A stretch of 16,190 bases of DNA from DASWTL01 sp036402155 (lineage in GTDB: Bacteria; Bacteroidota; Bacteroidia; Sphingobacteriales; Sphingobacteriaceae): positions 1 through 16,190 of the forward strand of contig DASWTL010000088.1 in assembly GCA_036402155.1 (NCBI GenBank), in the 5' to 3' direction. The notes beneath the pieces are model-generated. The model was given only the letters and a program-made list of their open reading frames with translations, was not told the DNA's origin and ran no database searches. Below, piece after piece: positions 8,907 through 16,190 of the stretch (its first letter is position 1; every line of letters begins with the position of its first letter). The translations under genes were made by a program, and so were the position numbers.

Positions 8907-10202
8907 TTACTCTGCAGGCACCTTAATTAGATTTACCTCTACAATATTTTTTGTGATCTTCTTATCTATGGAATACGTGATAGCACTCGTAGCGCTGCCA
9001 GTATAGATTCCATTAATAAACTGGCAATCCGCCACGGGCGATTGCACCAGGATCAGTGACTTACCATCCCCAAATAAATTGGTGGCATAAATATTATTGA
9101 TCTTACCCCGTATAGAAGCATCTCCATACCCGAGTCCGCCTATTAAAACGGTGTAAGGGCTTCCGCCATATGGAGGTGGTGTATCTGGTCGTGCTTTTGT
9201 AATTACCCCATTTATGTAAACATGGTGTATACCGGCCAGGTCGCTGGCTCTGATGGCTACGCCGGTATAGTTTGTCTGGCAGTTGGTTATAAACACCTGC
9301 TCGGTGTCATCTTCAGGTCCCGACCACTTAGTGGATGTAACCTGGTAAGAATTTATATCGCCATTAGAATGATAAAAAGGTGCAACATCAAGGCTTGAAA
9401 GCGCAATCAGATCATCGCCGTTTATCCCTGTAATATCATTAATTCTGAAATACTTGCAGCCATGCCTCAGGTTAATGCCGTCTTTATTATAGGTTTTAAC
9501 CTGTTCACCATTCACCCGGATGTACTCCGGGTTATTAAACCTGATGGAAGATATTTCTGCATTCTTAGTTCGTTCAAAACTGATGGCCCAGGCATGCGAA
9601 TTCTGAATAGTAACATTTTTAAGCTTAAATCCATCAACATAAGCTATCTGGATCATATTATTTCTCCAGTCGCCTTTTTGTTTAAGCCCTTCTTTTCCGG
9701 CATCACTGCCATAGCTTACCCTTCCCTTCTGGTTTGTACCTACCAAAGTCCGGTATGCATCGCCCGTAGACCGGGGGTTATCTGCTCCTTTTAGTACAAC
9801 ATCCCCAATACCGACAATACTTATGTTTTGAACCCATTTTGGATTGGTTATACCTATCCCTACATTATCACTTCTGAACATATTATCGCGGCATAAATCA
9901 GATAATTGAATGATGCAATTATCCAGTATAACCGTCATGTTAGCAGGTAATAAAATGGCGCTGTCAATTTTCCAGATATTGGTACCGTTCGAATTTCGCT
10001 TTGGGATAACGATCTTATTGGTGGTTCCCTTTGCTGAGGCTATGGCCGCCCGGATACGTTGAATATCGGTGCCGGTAAAGTTATTAGGCGTTATATCGGT
10101 ATGATAGTTTTGCAACTGTACATTCTGCGCCAGAACAATAACTGATGAAAAAATATTAATAAGAGAGAATATAAAATACGGTAAAAACAAACGCCTTGAC
10201 AT
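8907..10202 (-). CDS. Secreted right-handed beta-helix protein, GH28 (polygalacturonase)-like, divergent active site
   Basis: The 431-residue product has an N-terminal signal peptide (hydrophobic to about residue 25, cleavage probably in VLA|QN). It has no lipobox cysteine and no evident type IX C-terminal sorting domain, so it is probably periplasmic or released. The rest reads as short beta-helix rungs: VTVILDNCIIQL, ISIVGIGDVVLKG, VDGFKLKNVTIQNSHAWAISFE, KYFRINDITGINGDDLIALS, and others. This is the layout of GH28 and related pectinases. NKDGIN (Asp241) and NGDD (Asp263, Asp264) match the NTD and DD catalytic positions with the right spacing, about 22 residues. The GHG and RIK motifs of true polygalacturonases are missing; YTGVAIRAS stands about where the former should be. 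The substrate is therefore unknown: it could be another polysaccharide, or the protein may be a non-catalytic binder. It converges with treY-malQ (58 bp between stops, no clear hairpin terminator) and diverges from the giant adhesin. Confidence 0.75.
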   Translation of the reverse strand: MSRRLFLPYFIFSLINIFSSVIVLAQNVQLQNYHTDITPNNFTGTDIQRIRAAIASAKGTTNKIVIPKRNSNGTNIWKIDSAILLPANMTVILDNCIIQLSDLCRDNMFRSDNVGIGITNPKWVQNISIVGIGDVVLKGADNPRSTGDAYRTLVGTNQKGRVSYGSDAGKEGLKQKGDWRNNMIQIAYVDGFKLKNVTIQNSHAWAISFERTKNAEISSIRFNNPEYIRVNGEQVKTYNKDGINLRHGCKYFRINDITGINGDDLIALSSLDVAPFYHSNGDINSYQVTSTKWSGPEDDTEQVFITNCQTNYTGVAIRASDLAGIHHVYINGVITKARPDTPPPYGGSPYTVLIGGLGYGDASIRGKINNIYATNLFGDGKSLILVQSPVADCQFINGIYTGSATSAITYSIDKKITKNIVEVNLIKVPAE

Positions 10203-10495
10203 TTAGTATGATATTTTAATTTGGAAGTTAAATTTCGATATTTTTCAGGAGTAATATTATTGCCTTAATACCAAACTTAAACAATCGAAAAGTGTTTCAA
10301 TTTCACATTTAGAATGCCGCAGTAAAATAGTTTCCGTAAATTAGCTTGCCAAAAAATTTGAAGTTAATTTTTAGACTATCAAGCGGTTAGATTTAGTGTG
10401 GTGGAAAATTTATTAATTAAAGATATCAATTTGAGGTAATCTATCATATCATTTAAAAATCCGGGCAAATAGGAATAACGAAGCAGAAGGCCAGC
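10203..10495. other. Divergent AT-rich intergenic spacer (293 bp)
   Basis: This spacer separates the divergent GH28-like gene and the giant adhesin gene. It is AT-rich with no ORF of note. The minus-strand promoter described separately is its clearest signal. For the plus strand I see only weak candidates: TAATTTTT at 10365-10372 with TTG at 10346-10348 (16 nt apart), and TAGATTTA at 10388-10395 with no well-placed TTG. No hairpin, operator palindrome or small RNA is evident. The adhesin ATG has no strong Shine-Dalgarno sequence. Confidence 0.6.
10272..10300 (-). promoter_or_regulatory. Bacteroidota-type promoter for the GH28-like gene
   Basis: Read on the minus strand, TTG (10300-10298) is followed after 18 nt by TAAGTTTG (10279-10272). 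This is a full match to the primary-sigma-factor promoter pattern of Bacteroidota (-33 TTG, -7 TAnnTTTG). Transcription would begin near 10265 and give a leader of about 63 nt before the ATG at 10202. The match is seen in the sequence; its use is inferred. Confidence 0.55.
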
Positions 10496-10645
10496 ATGAA
10501 GGAAAATCTTAAACGATTCATCTTGTTCTTGTTACTTGTTGGCTGCGCGTACCATCAATTATTAACGCGCTTTCTAACAAACAGAAAGTTACGTTTTTTT
10601 CTGTTTGCCGGTATTTTCTTAATAAATACGCAATCGGTATCTGCA
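10496..10645 (+). other. Unusual double N-terminal signal region of the adhesin
   Basis: The first 50 residues hold two hydrophobic stretches. Residues 8-17 (FILFLLLVGC) follow a Lys/Arg-containing n-region and end in a perfect lipobox, LVGC with Cys17. A second basic patch (NRKLR, 29-33) leads into FFLFAGIFLINTQ and a signal-peptidase-I-type site VSA|QC after Ala50. No ATG, GTG or TTG lies between the two stretches in frame to offer a simple later start. The second site is the more likely cleavage point for an exported adhesin. Confidence 0.5.
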
Positions 10646-13600
10646 CAATGCTTCTCCAACCCTCCCGACAATGTGGGCACCACGGTGTTTTATACGTGCA
10701 GCGGTAGTTTAAGTTTCAGACTTTCTTCAAATAGTGGAGATATGGCACCGGAAGGCCCTGCTTATGGCAGTTGCAATGATGCTGGCCAACGACTCGGAAA
10801 TGCACAATGGTTAATTGTAAAAGCAACCGATAATGGCCAAATCCAGTTAACCAGCAATTTATCTACCGGCGGAATAAACATTTGGGTCTGGGGAGGCTTC
10901 GATAGTATGCCTTCAGATTGTTCTGAATTGACCAACCTGAATATCTGTGGCCAGTATGACCATAACGACCCGATAAATCCTTTTACTGTAATTAAAGATA
11001 AATATTATGTAGTTTTATTATCGGGGATGCTGGGGTCAGCGCCTGATTTTACTATTACAGGTACAGGACCGGCAAATATTCCTCCGCCAACTGTCATTTC
11101 CCAAAGCCGGTGCGGCAGCGGTACAGTAACATTAACAGCCTCCGGAGCCCTGACTGGTGAAAAATACAATTGGTATGACAGTGACGGAAACCTGGTTCAA
11201 TCCAGTACAAATGCCCAATTTATCACCCCAGAATTAAGTGCAACAACACAATATACAGTACGGACTTCGGTAACTACCAATACAAGCTCCACTTGTGAAA
11301 GTGAACCCACAACCGTAACAGTGACTATTAACAATCTTCCATCTGTTACAGTCCAACCGGTGAGTACCTCCATTTGCCAGGGATCAAATCTTACCTTATC
11401 AGTTACAGCAACAGGGTCGACAGATTTAACCTACCAATGGAGGAAAGACGGCGTAAATATAACGGGAGCAACTTCAGCGTCTCATACTATTAATAATGCC
11501 GCAAGTTCGGATGCAGGATCTTATGATGTGGTTATAAGTAATTCCTGCGGTTCAGTAACTTCAGATGCCGCTGTTGTTACTGTTAACCCGATTCCAATTG
11601 TCACCGTTCCTGCTAGTTTCAGTGTATGTCCCGGAGCGTCCATTCCCGCTACAAGTTTTACAAGCTCCCCCCCTGGTGCAACCTACAGCTGGACAAGCTC
11701 TAATACAGCTATTGGCTTATCTGCCGCCAGTGGCACCGGGGACGTGCCCGCATTTACTGCAACAAATTCCACAGGTTCCTCAATCACTTCAACAATTACG
11801 GTAACTCCAACTTTAAATGGTTGTACAGGAAATCCGGTAAGCTTTACCATTACCGTAAAACCCCGGGTAACTGTGGCCGTGTCGGATATTACAGTGTGTT
11901 CCGGTGCTATAGTGCCATCCTCAACCTTCATCAGTACACCTTTGGGGGCTACGTTTAACTGGACCAGCTCCAATACAAGCATAGGGCTTGCAGAGACCAG
12001 CGGAACAGGGAATGTTCATAGCTTTACGGCAACAAACACAACTGCATCGCCTATAACATCCACTATTACCGTTACACCAACAGTTAATGGATGTGCAGGT
12101 ACTCCGGTAACATATACCATTACGGTTAATCCATTACCTGTTATTTCGGCTATTCCCACTTCTATTTCATCTTGTGGAGAGAACGATGGAAAAATTACAA
12201 TATCTGCGACAGTTTTGGGTCCTTTTGAATACTCTATTGACGGTGGTAATTCTTTTCCTTCGAATAATGGAGTATTTGAGGAGCTTTCTGCAGGTAGTTA
12301 TATACCGGCTGTTCGAAATTCAGCCGGGTGCATTACCCTGGGTGAAACCGTATCCATCTCCAGCCCGGACGCACCGGCTGCTCCAAATGTCACTCCGGGA
12401 AGCGACACCGTTTGTGAGGGAGAGGATGTTACCTTTGCTATTTCGCCCCCGATAACAGATGCAACTTACACATGGACGGGCCCTATGGGATTTTCCCGAA
12501 CAGGTACCGACCCCTTTCTAACGATCCCAGGAATTACTACTTCAGATGCAGGAGAATACGCAGTAAATGCAACAGTAACCGGGTGTGTAAGCGCTGCAAG
12601 CACATTTGATATTTTTGTTAACCCTTTGCCTGTTGCAACGGTGCCTTCCAGTATGGTTGTATGTTCAGGCACTATTATACCGGCAACATCATTTACCAGT
12701 ACGCCGGATGGAGCGACTTATTCATGGACAAACAATAAACCTGAAATAGGTTTGGCTGCGACTGGAAGCGGCAACATAGACGCATTTACTGCCACCAATT
12801 CTACATTATTACCTATTACAGCAGTAATTACAGTTACCCCCACCCTAAATGATTGTGTGGGCCAACCGGTTAACTATACTATTACTGTAAATCCCCTACC
12901 CACAGCCACAATCAGTGGCGATGCTACTATTTGCTATGGCGCTTCCACAAACCTTTCAGTTGCTCTTACAGGAACCCCGCCATATACCTTAACTTATACG
13001 GATCAGTCTACAACTGTTACTGTACCTGATATTTGGACAACCTCATATATAATCCCGGTTAGTCCCACGTCAACTAAAACATATACCATCACAAACATTT
13101 CTGATGCCAACTCCTGTTCCAATACTGGTTCTGGAAGTGCGGTTGTAACAGTTCCATTAGCCCCCTTAAGCGCTTCAGTTTCAAAAACCAATGTAACATG
13201 CTTTGGAAGCGCTACAGGATCCATTTCGTATACCATAAGCGGCGGAACTTCACCATATAAAATCACTTATACTTACAATTCAGGGTCTGCTTCAGGTCCT
13301 CTAACAATACCTGCTACAGGTTCCCTATCAAACTTACCAGCAGGCACTTACCAGGTTACTTTAACAGATGCCAATAATTGTACCCCTATCGTTCAAACCA
13401 TAGTAATTACTCAACCAACCGCAGCATTGGCCGGCACAGCGGCTTCAACGAATGTTACCTGTACCGGAGCTAACGATGGCACAATAACAATCAGTCCATC
13501 AGGAGGTTATGGATCTTATGAATACAGAATAAATGGGGGTACAAGCTGGCAAGCGTCAAATACCTTTACCGGTCTGGCACCACAAACTTATAATGTACAG

Positions 13601-16190
13601 GTCAGGGACGCTGCACAAATTAGCTGCATGGTAACAATCAATACTTCATTAACGATTACTGAACCGTCTGCCATTACCGGAACTGCCACTCCAACCCACG
13701 TTACATGCTTCAGTCTGGCGGATGGCACAATCACTGTCAACGCATCAGGCGGATACGGAACCTATCAGTACAGCATTAATGGGGGATTAAACTGGCAATC
13801 GTCGAATACTTTTACCGGACTGCCACCACAAACTTATACTATACATATCAGAGATGCTTTACATCCGACATGTACACGTGTAATAAATAATATAACCATC
13901 AATCAACCAAGCGCAGCATTATCCGGAACAGCAAGTTCAACAAATGTCACCTGCTTCGGCGCTGGGAATGGTTCAATTACCATTACTGCTACTGGCGGTT
14001 ATGGGAGTTATCAATATAGCATCGATGGCGGGGCTAACTGGCAGGCTGATAACTCCTTTACAGGTCTGGCGCCTGATTCATATTCTGTTATCATACGCGA
14101 TGCTTCACAGATCACATGTATGTATACTATTGGCCCTGTAACTATCATACAGCCAACTTTAGCAGTTACAGCAACAGCCACATCAACCAATGTTACTTGT
14201 TTCGGTCAGGACAATGGTACAATAATCATTAATGCAACAGGCGGTTACGGCGATTATGAATACAGCAAAGATGGAGGAACAACCTGGCAGACAGAGAATT
14301 CGTTTACAGGACTTGCGCCGGATTCCTACTCCGTCATGGTACGAGATGCTTCGCAGATAACCTGCACATATATTATCGATCCTTTAACTATTGTTCAACC
14401 GACCGCAGCTATTTCAGCGACAGCCACCTCCACCAATGTCACTTGCTTCGGGCTAGGAAACGGGAGCATATCAGTGACACCATCAGGAGGTTACGGATCA
14501 TATGAATATAGTATTGATGGAGGAACAACATGGCATGCTGAAAATTCATTTACAGGCCTGTTACCAAACTCTTACTCGATTATTGTACGCGATGCCTCGC
14601 AGATAGCATGTATCTATACCATAGAGCCGTTAACTATAATTCAACCACCCGCAGCAGTTACGGCGACAGCCACCTCCACCGATGTCACTTGCTTCGGCCT
14701 TAACAACGGAAGTATATCGGCTATGCCGTCAGGGGGGTATGGAACTTACCAATATAGCATCGATGGCGGAGCCACCTGGCAGGCAGAGAATTCGTTTACA
14801 GGACTTGCGCCGGATTCCTATTCCATTATCGTACGCGATGCTTCACAAATCACATGTATGTATACTATTGGCCCTGTAACTATCATACAGCCATCTTTAG
14901 CAGTAACAGCAACAGCCACATCAACCAATGTTACGTGTTTCGGTCAGGACAATGGAACTCTAATTATTAATGCAACAGGAGGTTACGGCGATTATGAATA
15001 CAGTAAAGATGGAGGAACAACATGGCAGGCAGAGAATTCGTTTACAGGACTTGTGCCGGATTCCTACTCCGTCATGGTACGAGATGCTTCGCAGATAACC
15101 TGTTCATATACTATCGGTCCAATAACTATTGTTCAACCCGCCGCCCCGGTTACAGGAACAGCAACTTCAACTAATATAACCTGTTCAGGAGCAGGTGATG
15201 GCACAATTACGATCCACGCATCTGGCGGATACGGCAATTATGAATATAGTATCAATGGTGGCACAAACTGGCAGTCTACCAATACTTTTACTGGACTTGG
15301 CCCCGGGAATTATTCAATACAGCTGCGTGATTCTGACCAAACTTCATGTACTACCATTGTTAACGCTTCAATTACAGAACCCACCACATTAACCCTTGAT
15401 GGCGTTCATTCGCCCATACTTTGCTATGGAGGCTCAACCACGGTAACCCTTATTGCAAATGGCGGAACAGGTGCGCTGGAATACCGGCTGGGAACCGGAA
15501 GCTACCAGGTTTCCAATACCTTTACAGGAGTACTTGCAGGCAGCCACCAGTTTTGGGTCCGGGATATCAACGGTTGTGAGCAGGATTATACCGTAACCAT
15601 TTCACAGCTTGCCCAACTAACTCTTACAGCCACGGCAAGCCCCATCAAATGTGATGGCACCAGTACGGTTACCCTGGTTGCCGAAGGCGGAACCGGAAAT
15701 TATCAATTCCGGAATGGCAGCGATGCCTACCAGGTCTCCAATACATTTAACTTAGGCCAGGGATCATATACTTTTTATGTAACAGATGGCGCCTGTGAAG
15801 AATCTGTTGTGGTGAATATTGCCGGATTAAGCACACTTACACTTACCGGAAGTTTTACTCCCATTGCCTGCTTTGGCGGAAACTCCACCGTGACATTATC
15901 GGCAAATGGCGGCAATGGTTCATATTCGTATAAAGCAGATAATGGCACCTGGCAAACCGGCAATACCTTCACCGTTCCTTCAGGAGATCATATCTTTACC
16001 GTGCGTGATGCCGGAGGTTGCCAGCAGTTCTTCCAGGTAAACATTCCCGAAACTGAAAAATTGAATGTCATTCTAACCAAACTGAAAGATGCAAGCTGTT
16101 TTGGGACATCAACTGGCAGCCTGAGCCTGAGCATGACAGGAAATAAAGGATCGGTTACCACCACCTGGTTAAAAGACGGGCAACCCATTT
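10496..16190 (+). CDS. Giant secreted SprB-like repeat adhesin (3' end outside window)
   Basis: From the ATG at 10496 I read 1898 codons without a stop to the window edge, so the gene is incomplete at its 3' end. The protein is exported, Thr/Ser/Gly-rich and poor in charged residues. In order: double signal region (1-50); N-terminal beta domain (52 to about 190) with several Cys; two Ig-like domains (about 193-281 and 282-368, the second with YQWRKDG and SDAGSYDVVIS); two PKD-like modules (369-457, 458-548); one SprB-like module (549 to about 628); one Ig-like domain (to 712); a third PKD-like module (713-802); another beta domain (803-890); then about 13 SprB-type repeats (891-1898). Such proteins in Bacteroidota are usually type IX-secreted cell-surface adhesins; SprB of Flavobacterium johnsoniae, a very large gliding adhesin, is the model for this repeat type. 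Whether this one serves gliding, attachment or biofilm cannot be told here. The expected C-terminal sorting domain lies beyond the edge. Confidence 0.85.
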   Translation, partial: MKENLKRFILFLLLVGCAYHQLLTRFLTNRKLRFFLFAGIFLINTQSVSAQCFSNPPDNVGTTVFYTCSGSLSFRLSSNSGDMAPEGPAYGSCNDAGQRLGNAQWLIVKATDNGQIQLTSNLSTGGINIWVWGGFDSMPSDCSELTNLNICGQYDHNDPINPFTVIKDKYYVVLLSGMLGSAPDFTITGTGPANIPPPTVISQSRCGSGTVTLTASGALTGEKYNWYDSDGNLVQSSTNAQFITPELSATTQYTVRTSVTTNTSSTCESEPTTVTVTINNLPSVTVQPVSTSICQGSNLTLSVTATGSTDLTYQWRKDGVNITGATSASHTINNAASSDAGSYDVVISNSCGSVTSDAAVVTVNPIPIVTVPASFSVCPGASIPATSFTSSPPGATYSWTSSNTAIGLSAASGTGDVPAFTATNSTGSSITSTITVTPTLNGCTGNPVSFTITVKPRVTVAVSDITVCSGAIVPSSTFISTPLGATFNWTSSNTSIGLAETSGTGNVHSFTATNTTASPITSTITVTPTVNGCAGTPVTYTITVNPLPVISAIPTSISSCGENDGKITISATVLGPFEYSIDGGNSFPSNNGVFEELSAGSYIPAVRNSAGCITLGETVSISSPDAPAAPNVTPGSDTVCEGEDVTFAISPPITDATYTWTGPMGFSRTGTDPFLTIPGITTSDAGEYAVNATVTGCVSAASTFDIFVNPLPVATVPSSMVVCSGTIIPATSFTSTPDGATYSWTNNKPEIGLAATGSGNIDAFTATNSTLLPITAVITVTPTLNDCVGQPVNYTITVNPLPTATISGDATICYGASTNLSVALTGTPPYTLTYTDQSTTVTVPDIWTTSYIIPVSPTSTKTYTITNISDANSCSNTGSGSAVVTVPLAPLSASVSKTNVTCFGSATGSISYTISGGTSPYKITYTYNSGSASGPLTIPATGSLSNLPAGTYQVTLTDANNCTPIVQTIVITQPTAALAGTAASTNVTCTGANDGTITISPSGGYGSYEYRINGGTSWQASNTFTGLAPQTYNVQVRDAAQISCMVTINTSLTITEPSAITGTATPTHVTCFSLADGTITVNASGGYGTYQYSINGGLNWQSSNTFTGLPPQTYTIHIRDALHPTCTRVINNITINQPSAALSGTASSTNVTCFGAGNGSITITATGGYGSYQYSIDGGANWQADNSFTGLAPDSYSVIIRDASQITCMYTIGPVTIIQPTLAVTATATSTNVTCFGQDNGTIIINATGGYGDYEYSKDGGTTWQTENSFTGLAPDSYSVMVRDASQITCTYIIDPLTIVQPTAAISATATSTNVTCFGLGNGSISVTPSGGYGSYEYSIDGGTTWHAENSFTGLLPNSYSIIVRDASQIACIYTIEPLTIIQPPAAVTATATSTDVTCFGLNNGSISAMPSGGYGTYQYSIDGGATWQAENSFTGLAPDSYSIIVRDASQITCMYTIGPVTIIQPSLAVTATATSTNVTCFGQDNGTLIINATGGYGDYEYSKDGGTTWQAENSFTGLVPDSYSVMVRDASQITCSYTIGPITIVQPAAPVTGTATSTNITCSGAGDGTITIHASGGYGNYEYSINGGTNWQSTNTFTGLGPGNYSIQLRDSDQTSCTTIVNASITEPTTLTLDGVHSPILCYGGSTTVTLIANGGTGALEYRLGTGSYQVSNTFTGVLAGSHQFWVRDINGCEQDYTVTISQLAQLTLTATASPIKCDGTSTVTLVAEGGTGNYQFRNGSDAYQVSNTFNLGQGSYTFYVTDGACEESVVVNIAGLSTLTLTGSFTPIACFGGNSTVTLSANGGNGSYSYKADNGTWQTGNTFTVPSGDHIFTVRDAGGCQQFFQVNIPETEKLNVILTKLKDASCFGTSTGSLSLSMTGNKGSVTTTWLKDGQPI
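11600..12139 (+). repeat. Two tandem PKD-like modules (about 90 residues each) in the adhesin
   Basis: Copies at 11600-11866 (89 codons) and 11867-12139 (91 codons) share the frame VCPG/VCSG, SFTSSPPGATYSWTSSNTAIGL versus TFISTPLGATFNWTSSNTSIGL, ATNSTGSSITSTITVTPTLNGC, and an end in TITVKP/TITVNP. A third copy lies apart at 12632-12901. Each has two cysteines, near the start and before the last strand. Confidence 0.8.
12632..12901 (+). repeat. Third, dispersed PKD-like module of the adhesin
   Basis: These ninety codons match the pair at 11600-12139: VCSGTIIPATSFTSTPDGAT, YSWTNNKPEIGLAATGSGN, AFTATNS, ITVTPTLNDC and YTITVNPLP. It is separated from the first pair by one SprB-like and one Ig-like module, so the modules have been shuffled rather than just amplified in tandem. 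Confidence 0.8.
13166..16190 (+). repeat. SprB-like repeat array of the adhesin
   Basis: The NVTC-equivalent point of each unit starts at 13190, 13451, 13697, 13943, 14189, 14435, 14681, 14927, 15173, 15413, 15641, 15860 and 16088. The intervals are 261, seven times 246, then 240, 228, 219 and 228 bp. The typical unit reads NVTCFG..NGSI, GGYGSYEYSIDGG..TWQ, NSFTGLAPDSYSV, VRDASQITC.YTI, then TI.QP and a short Ala/Thr-rich link. Later units change to STVTL..GG and end NGC/GAC/GGC. The array continues past the right edge. Confidence 0.85.
14101..15138 (+). repeat. High-identity tract repeated 738 bp apart inside the array
   Basis: The tract 14101-14400 recurs at 14839-15138, an offset of exactly three 246-bp units. 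By hand count 281 of 300 bases agree (about 94%). In the 60 bp just upstream of each copy identity falls to about 82%, and downstream it falls sharply. A shorter tract near 14283-14325 also recurs 492 bp (two units) later with very few changes. The pattern is a mosaic of recent copying between units. Confidence 0.75.

Noticed and set aside
11565..11804. Small plus-strand frame rich in Leu/Pro/Gln inside the adhesin gene
   Set aside because: It is an out-of-frame shadow of the giant adhesin frame, with low-complexity content and no start context.
11683..13266. Minus-strand frames of 68-99 codons opposite the adhesin
   Set aside because: The antisense of Thr/Val-rich codons gives long stop-free stretches; no plausible protein is seen.
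13944..14879. Recurring 65-codon plus-strand frames with similar sequence (MSPASAL.., MSLASAL..)
   Set aside because: They recur only because the adhesin repeat does, at multiples of 246 bp; they are the +1 reading of the repeat units, not a family of small genes.
13166..16190. Periodic array considered as CRISPR or a DNA-level satellite
   Set aside because: Units are 219-261 bp, in frame, coding, and diverge at the protein-tolerant positions; there are no short identical repeats with unique spacers.

Overview
The window looks like a chromosomal segment of a Bacteroidota bacterium (Sphingobacteriia, Chitinophagia or Cytophagia type). The reasons are a giant Thr/Ser-rich surface protein with Ig/PKD-like modules and SprB-type repeats, a good match to the Bacteroidota promoter pattern (TTG, 18 nt, TAnnTTTG), almost no Shine-Dalgarno sequences, and a moderately AT-rich base composition. 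This placement comes from reading the sequence, not from a database search.

Left part (15-8848): a small stand-alone receiver-domain protein (minus strand) lies divergent from a tightly packed plus-strand operon for making trehalose from glycogen. The operon is glgX/treX (debranching enzyme), treZ (maltooligosyltrehalose trehalohydrolase), then one 1431-residue gene that joins TreY (maltooligosyltrehalose synthase) to MalQ (4-alpha-glucanotransferase). The genes overlap by 14 bp and 8 bp. GlgX frees linear alpha-1,4 chains. TreY turns the reducing-end bond into alpha-1,1, and TreZ releases trehalose. MalQ can rebuild the shortened maltodextrins into chains long enough for TreY. All the GH13/GH77 catalytic acids can be seen. 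The last 21 codons of the fusion gene look like a captured GC-rich dispersed repeat.

Middle (8907-10202, minus): a secreted right-handed beta-helix protein related to GH28 polygalacturonases. It keeps the three acidic positions but lacks the GHG and RIK motifs. It ends convergently 58 bp from the trehalose operon. Its promoter lies in the 293-bp divergent spacer.

Right part (10496 to the window edge, plus): one uninterrupted reading frame of 1898 codons with no stop codon inside the window, so it is incomplete at the 3' end. It encodes a giant exported adhesin-like protein: an unusual double N-terminal hydrophobic signal, an N-terminal beta domain, interleaved Ig-like, PKD-like and SprB-like modules, and then about a dozen SprB-like repeats. 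Eight repeat starts follow one another at exactly 246 bp (82 residues). Inside the array a roughly 300-bp tract recurs 738 bp (three units) later at about 94% identity, a sign of recent duplication or gene conversion.

I found no tRNA, rRNA, CRISPR array, insertion sequence or phage gene, and no convincing new defence-type system. The most notable points are the TreY-MalQ fusion, its repeat-derived tail, and the mosaic repeat array of the adhesin.
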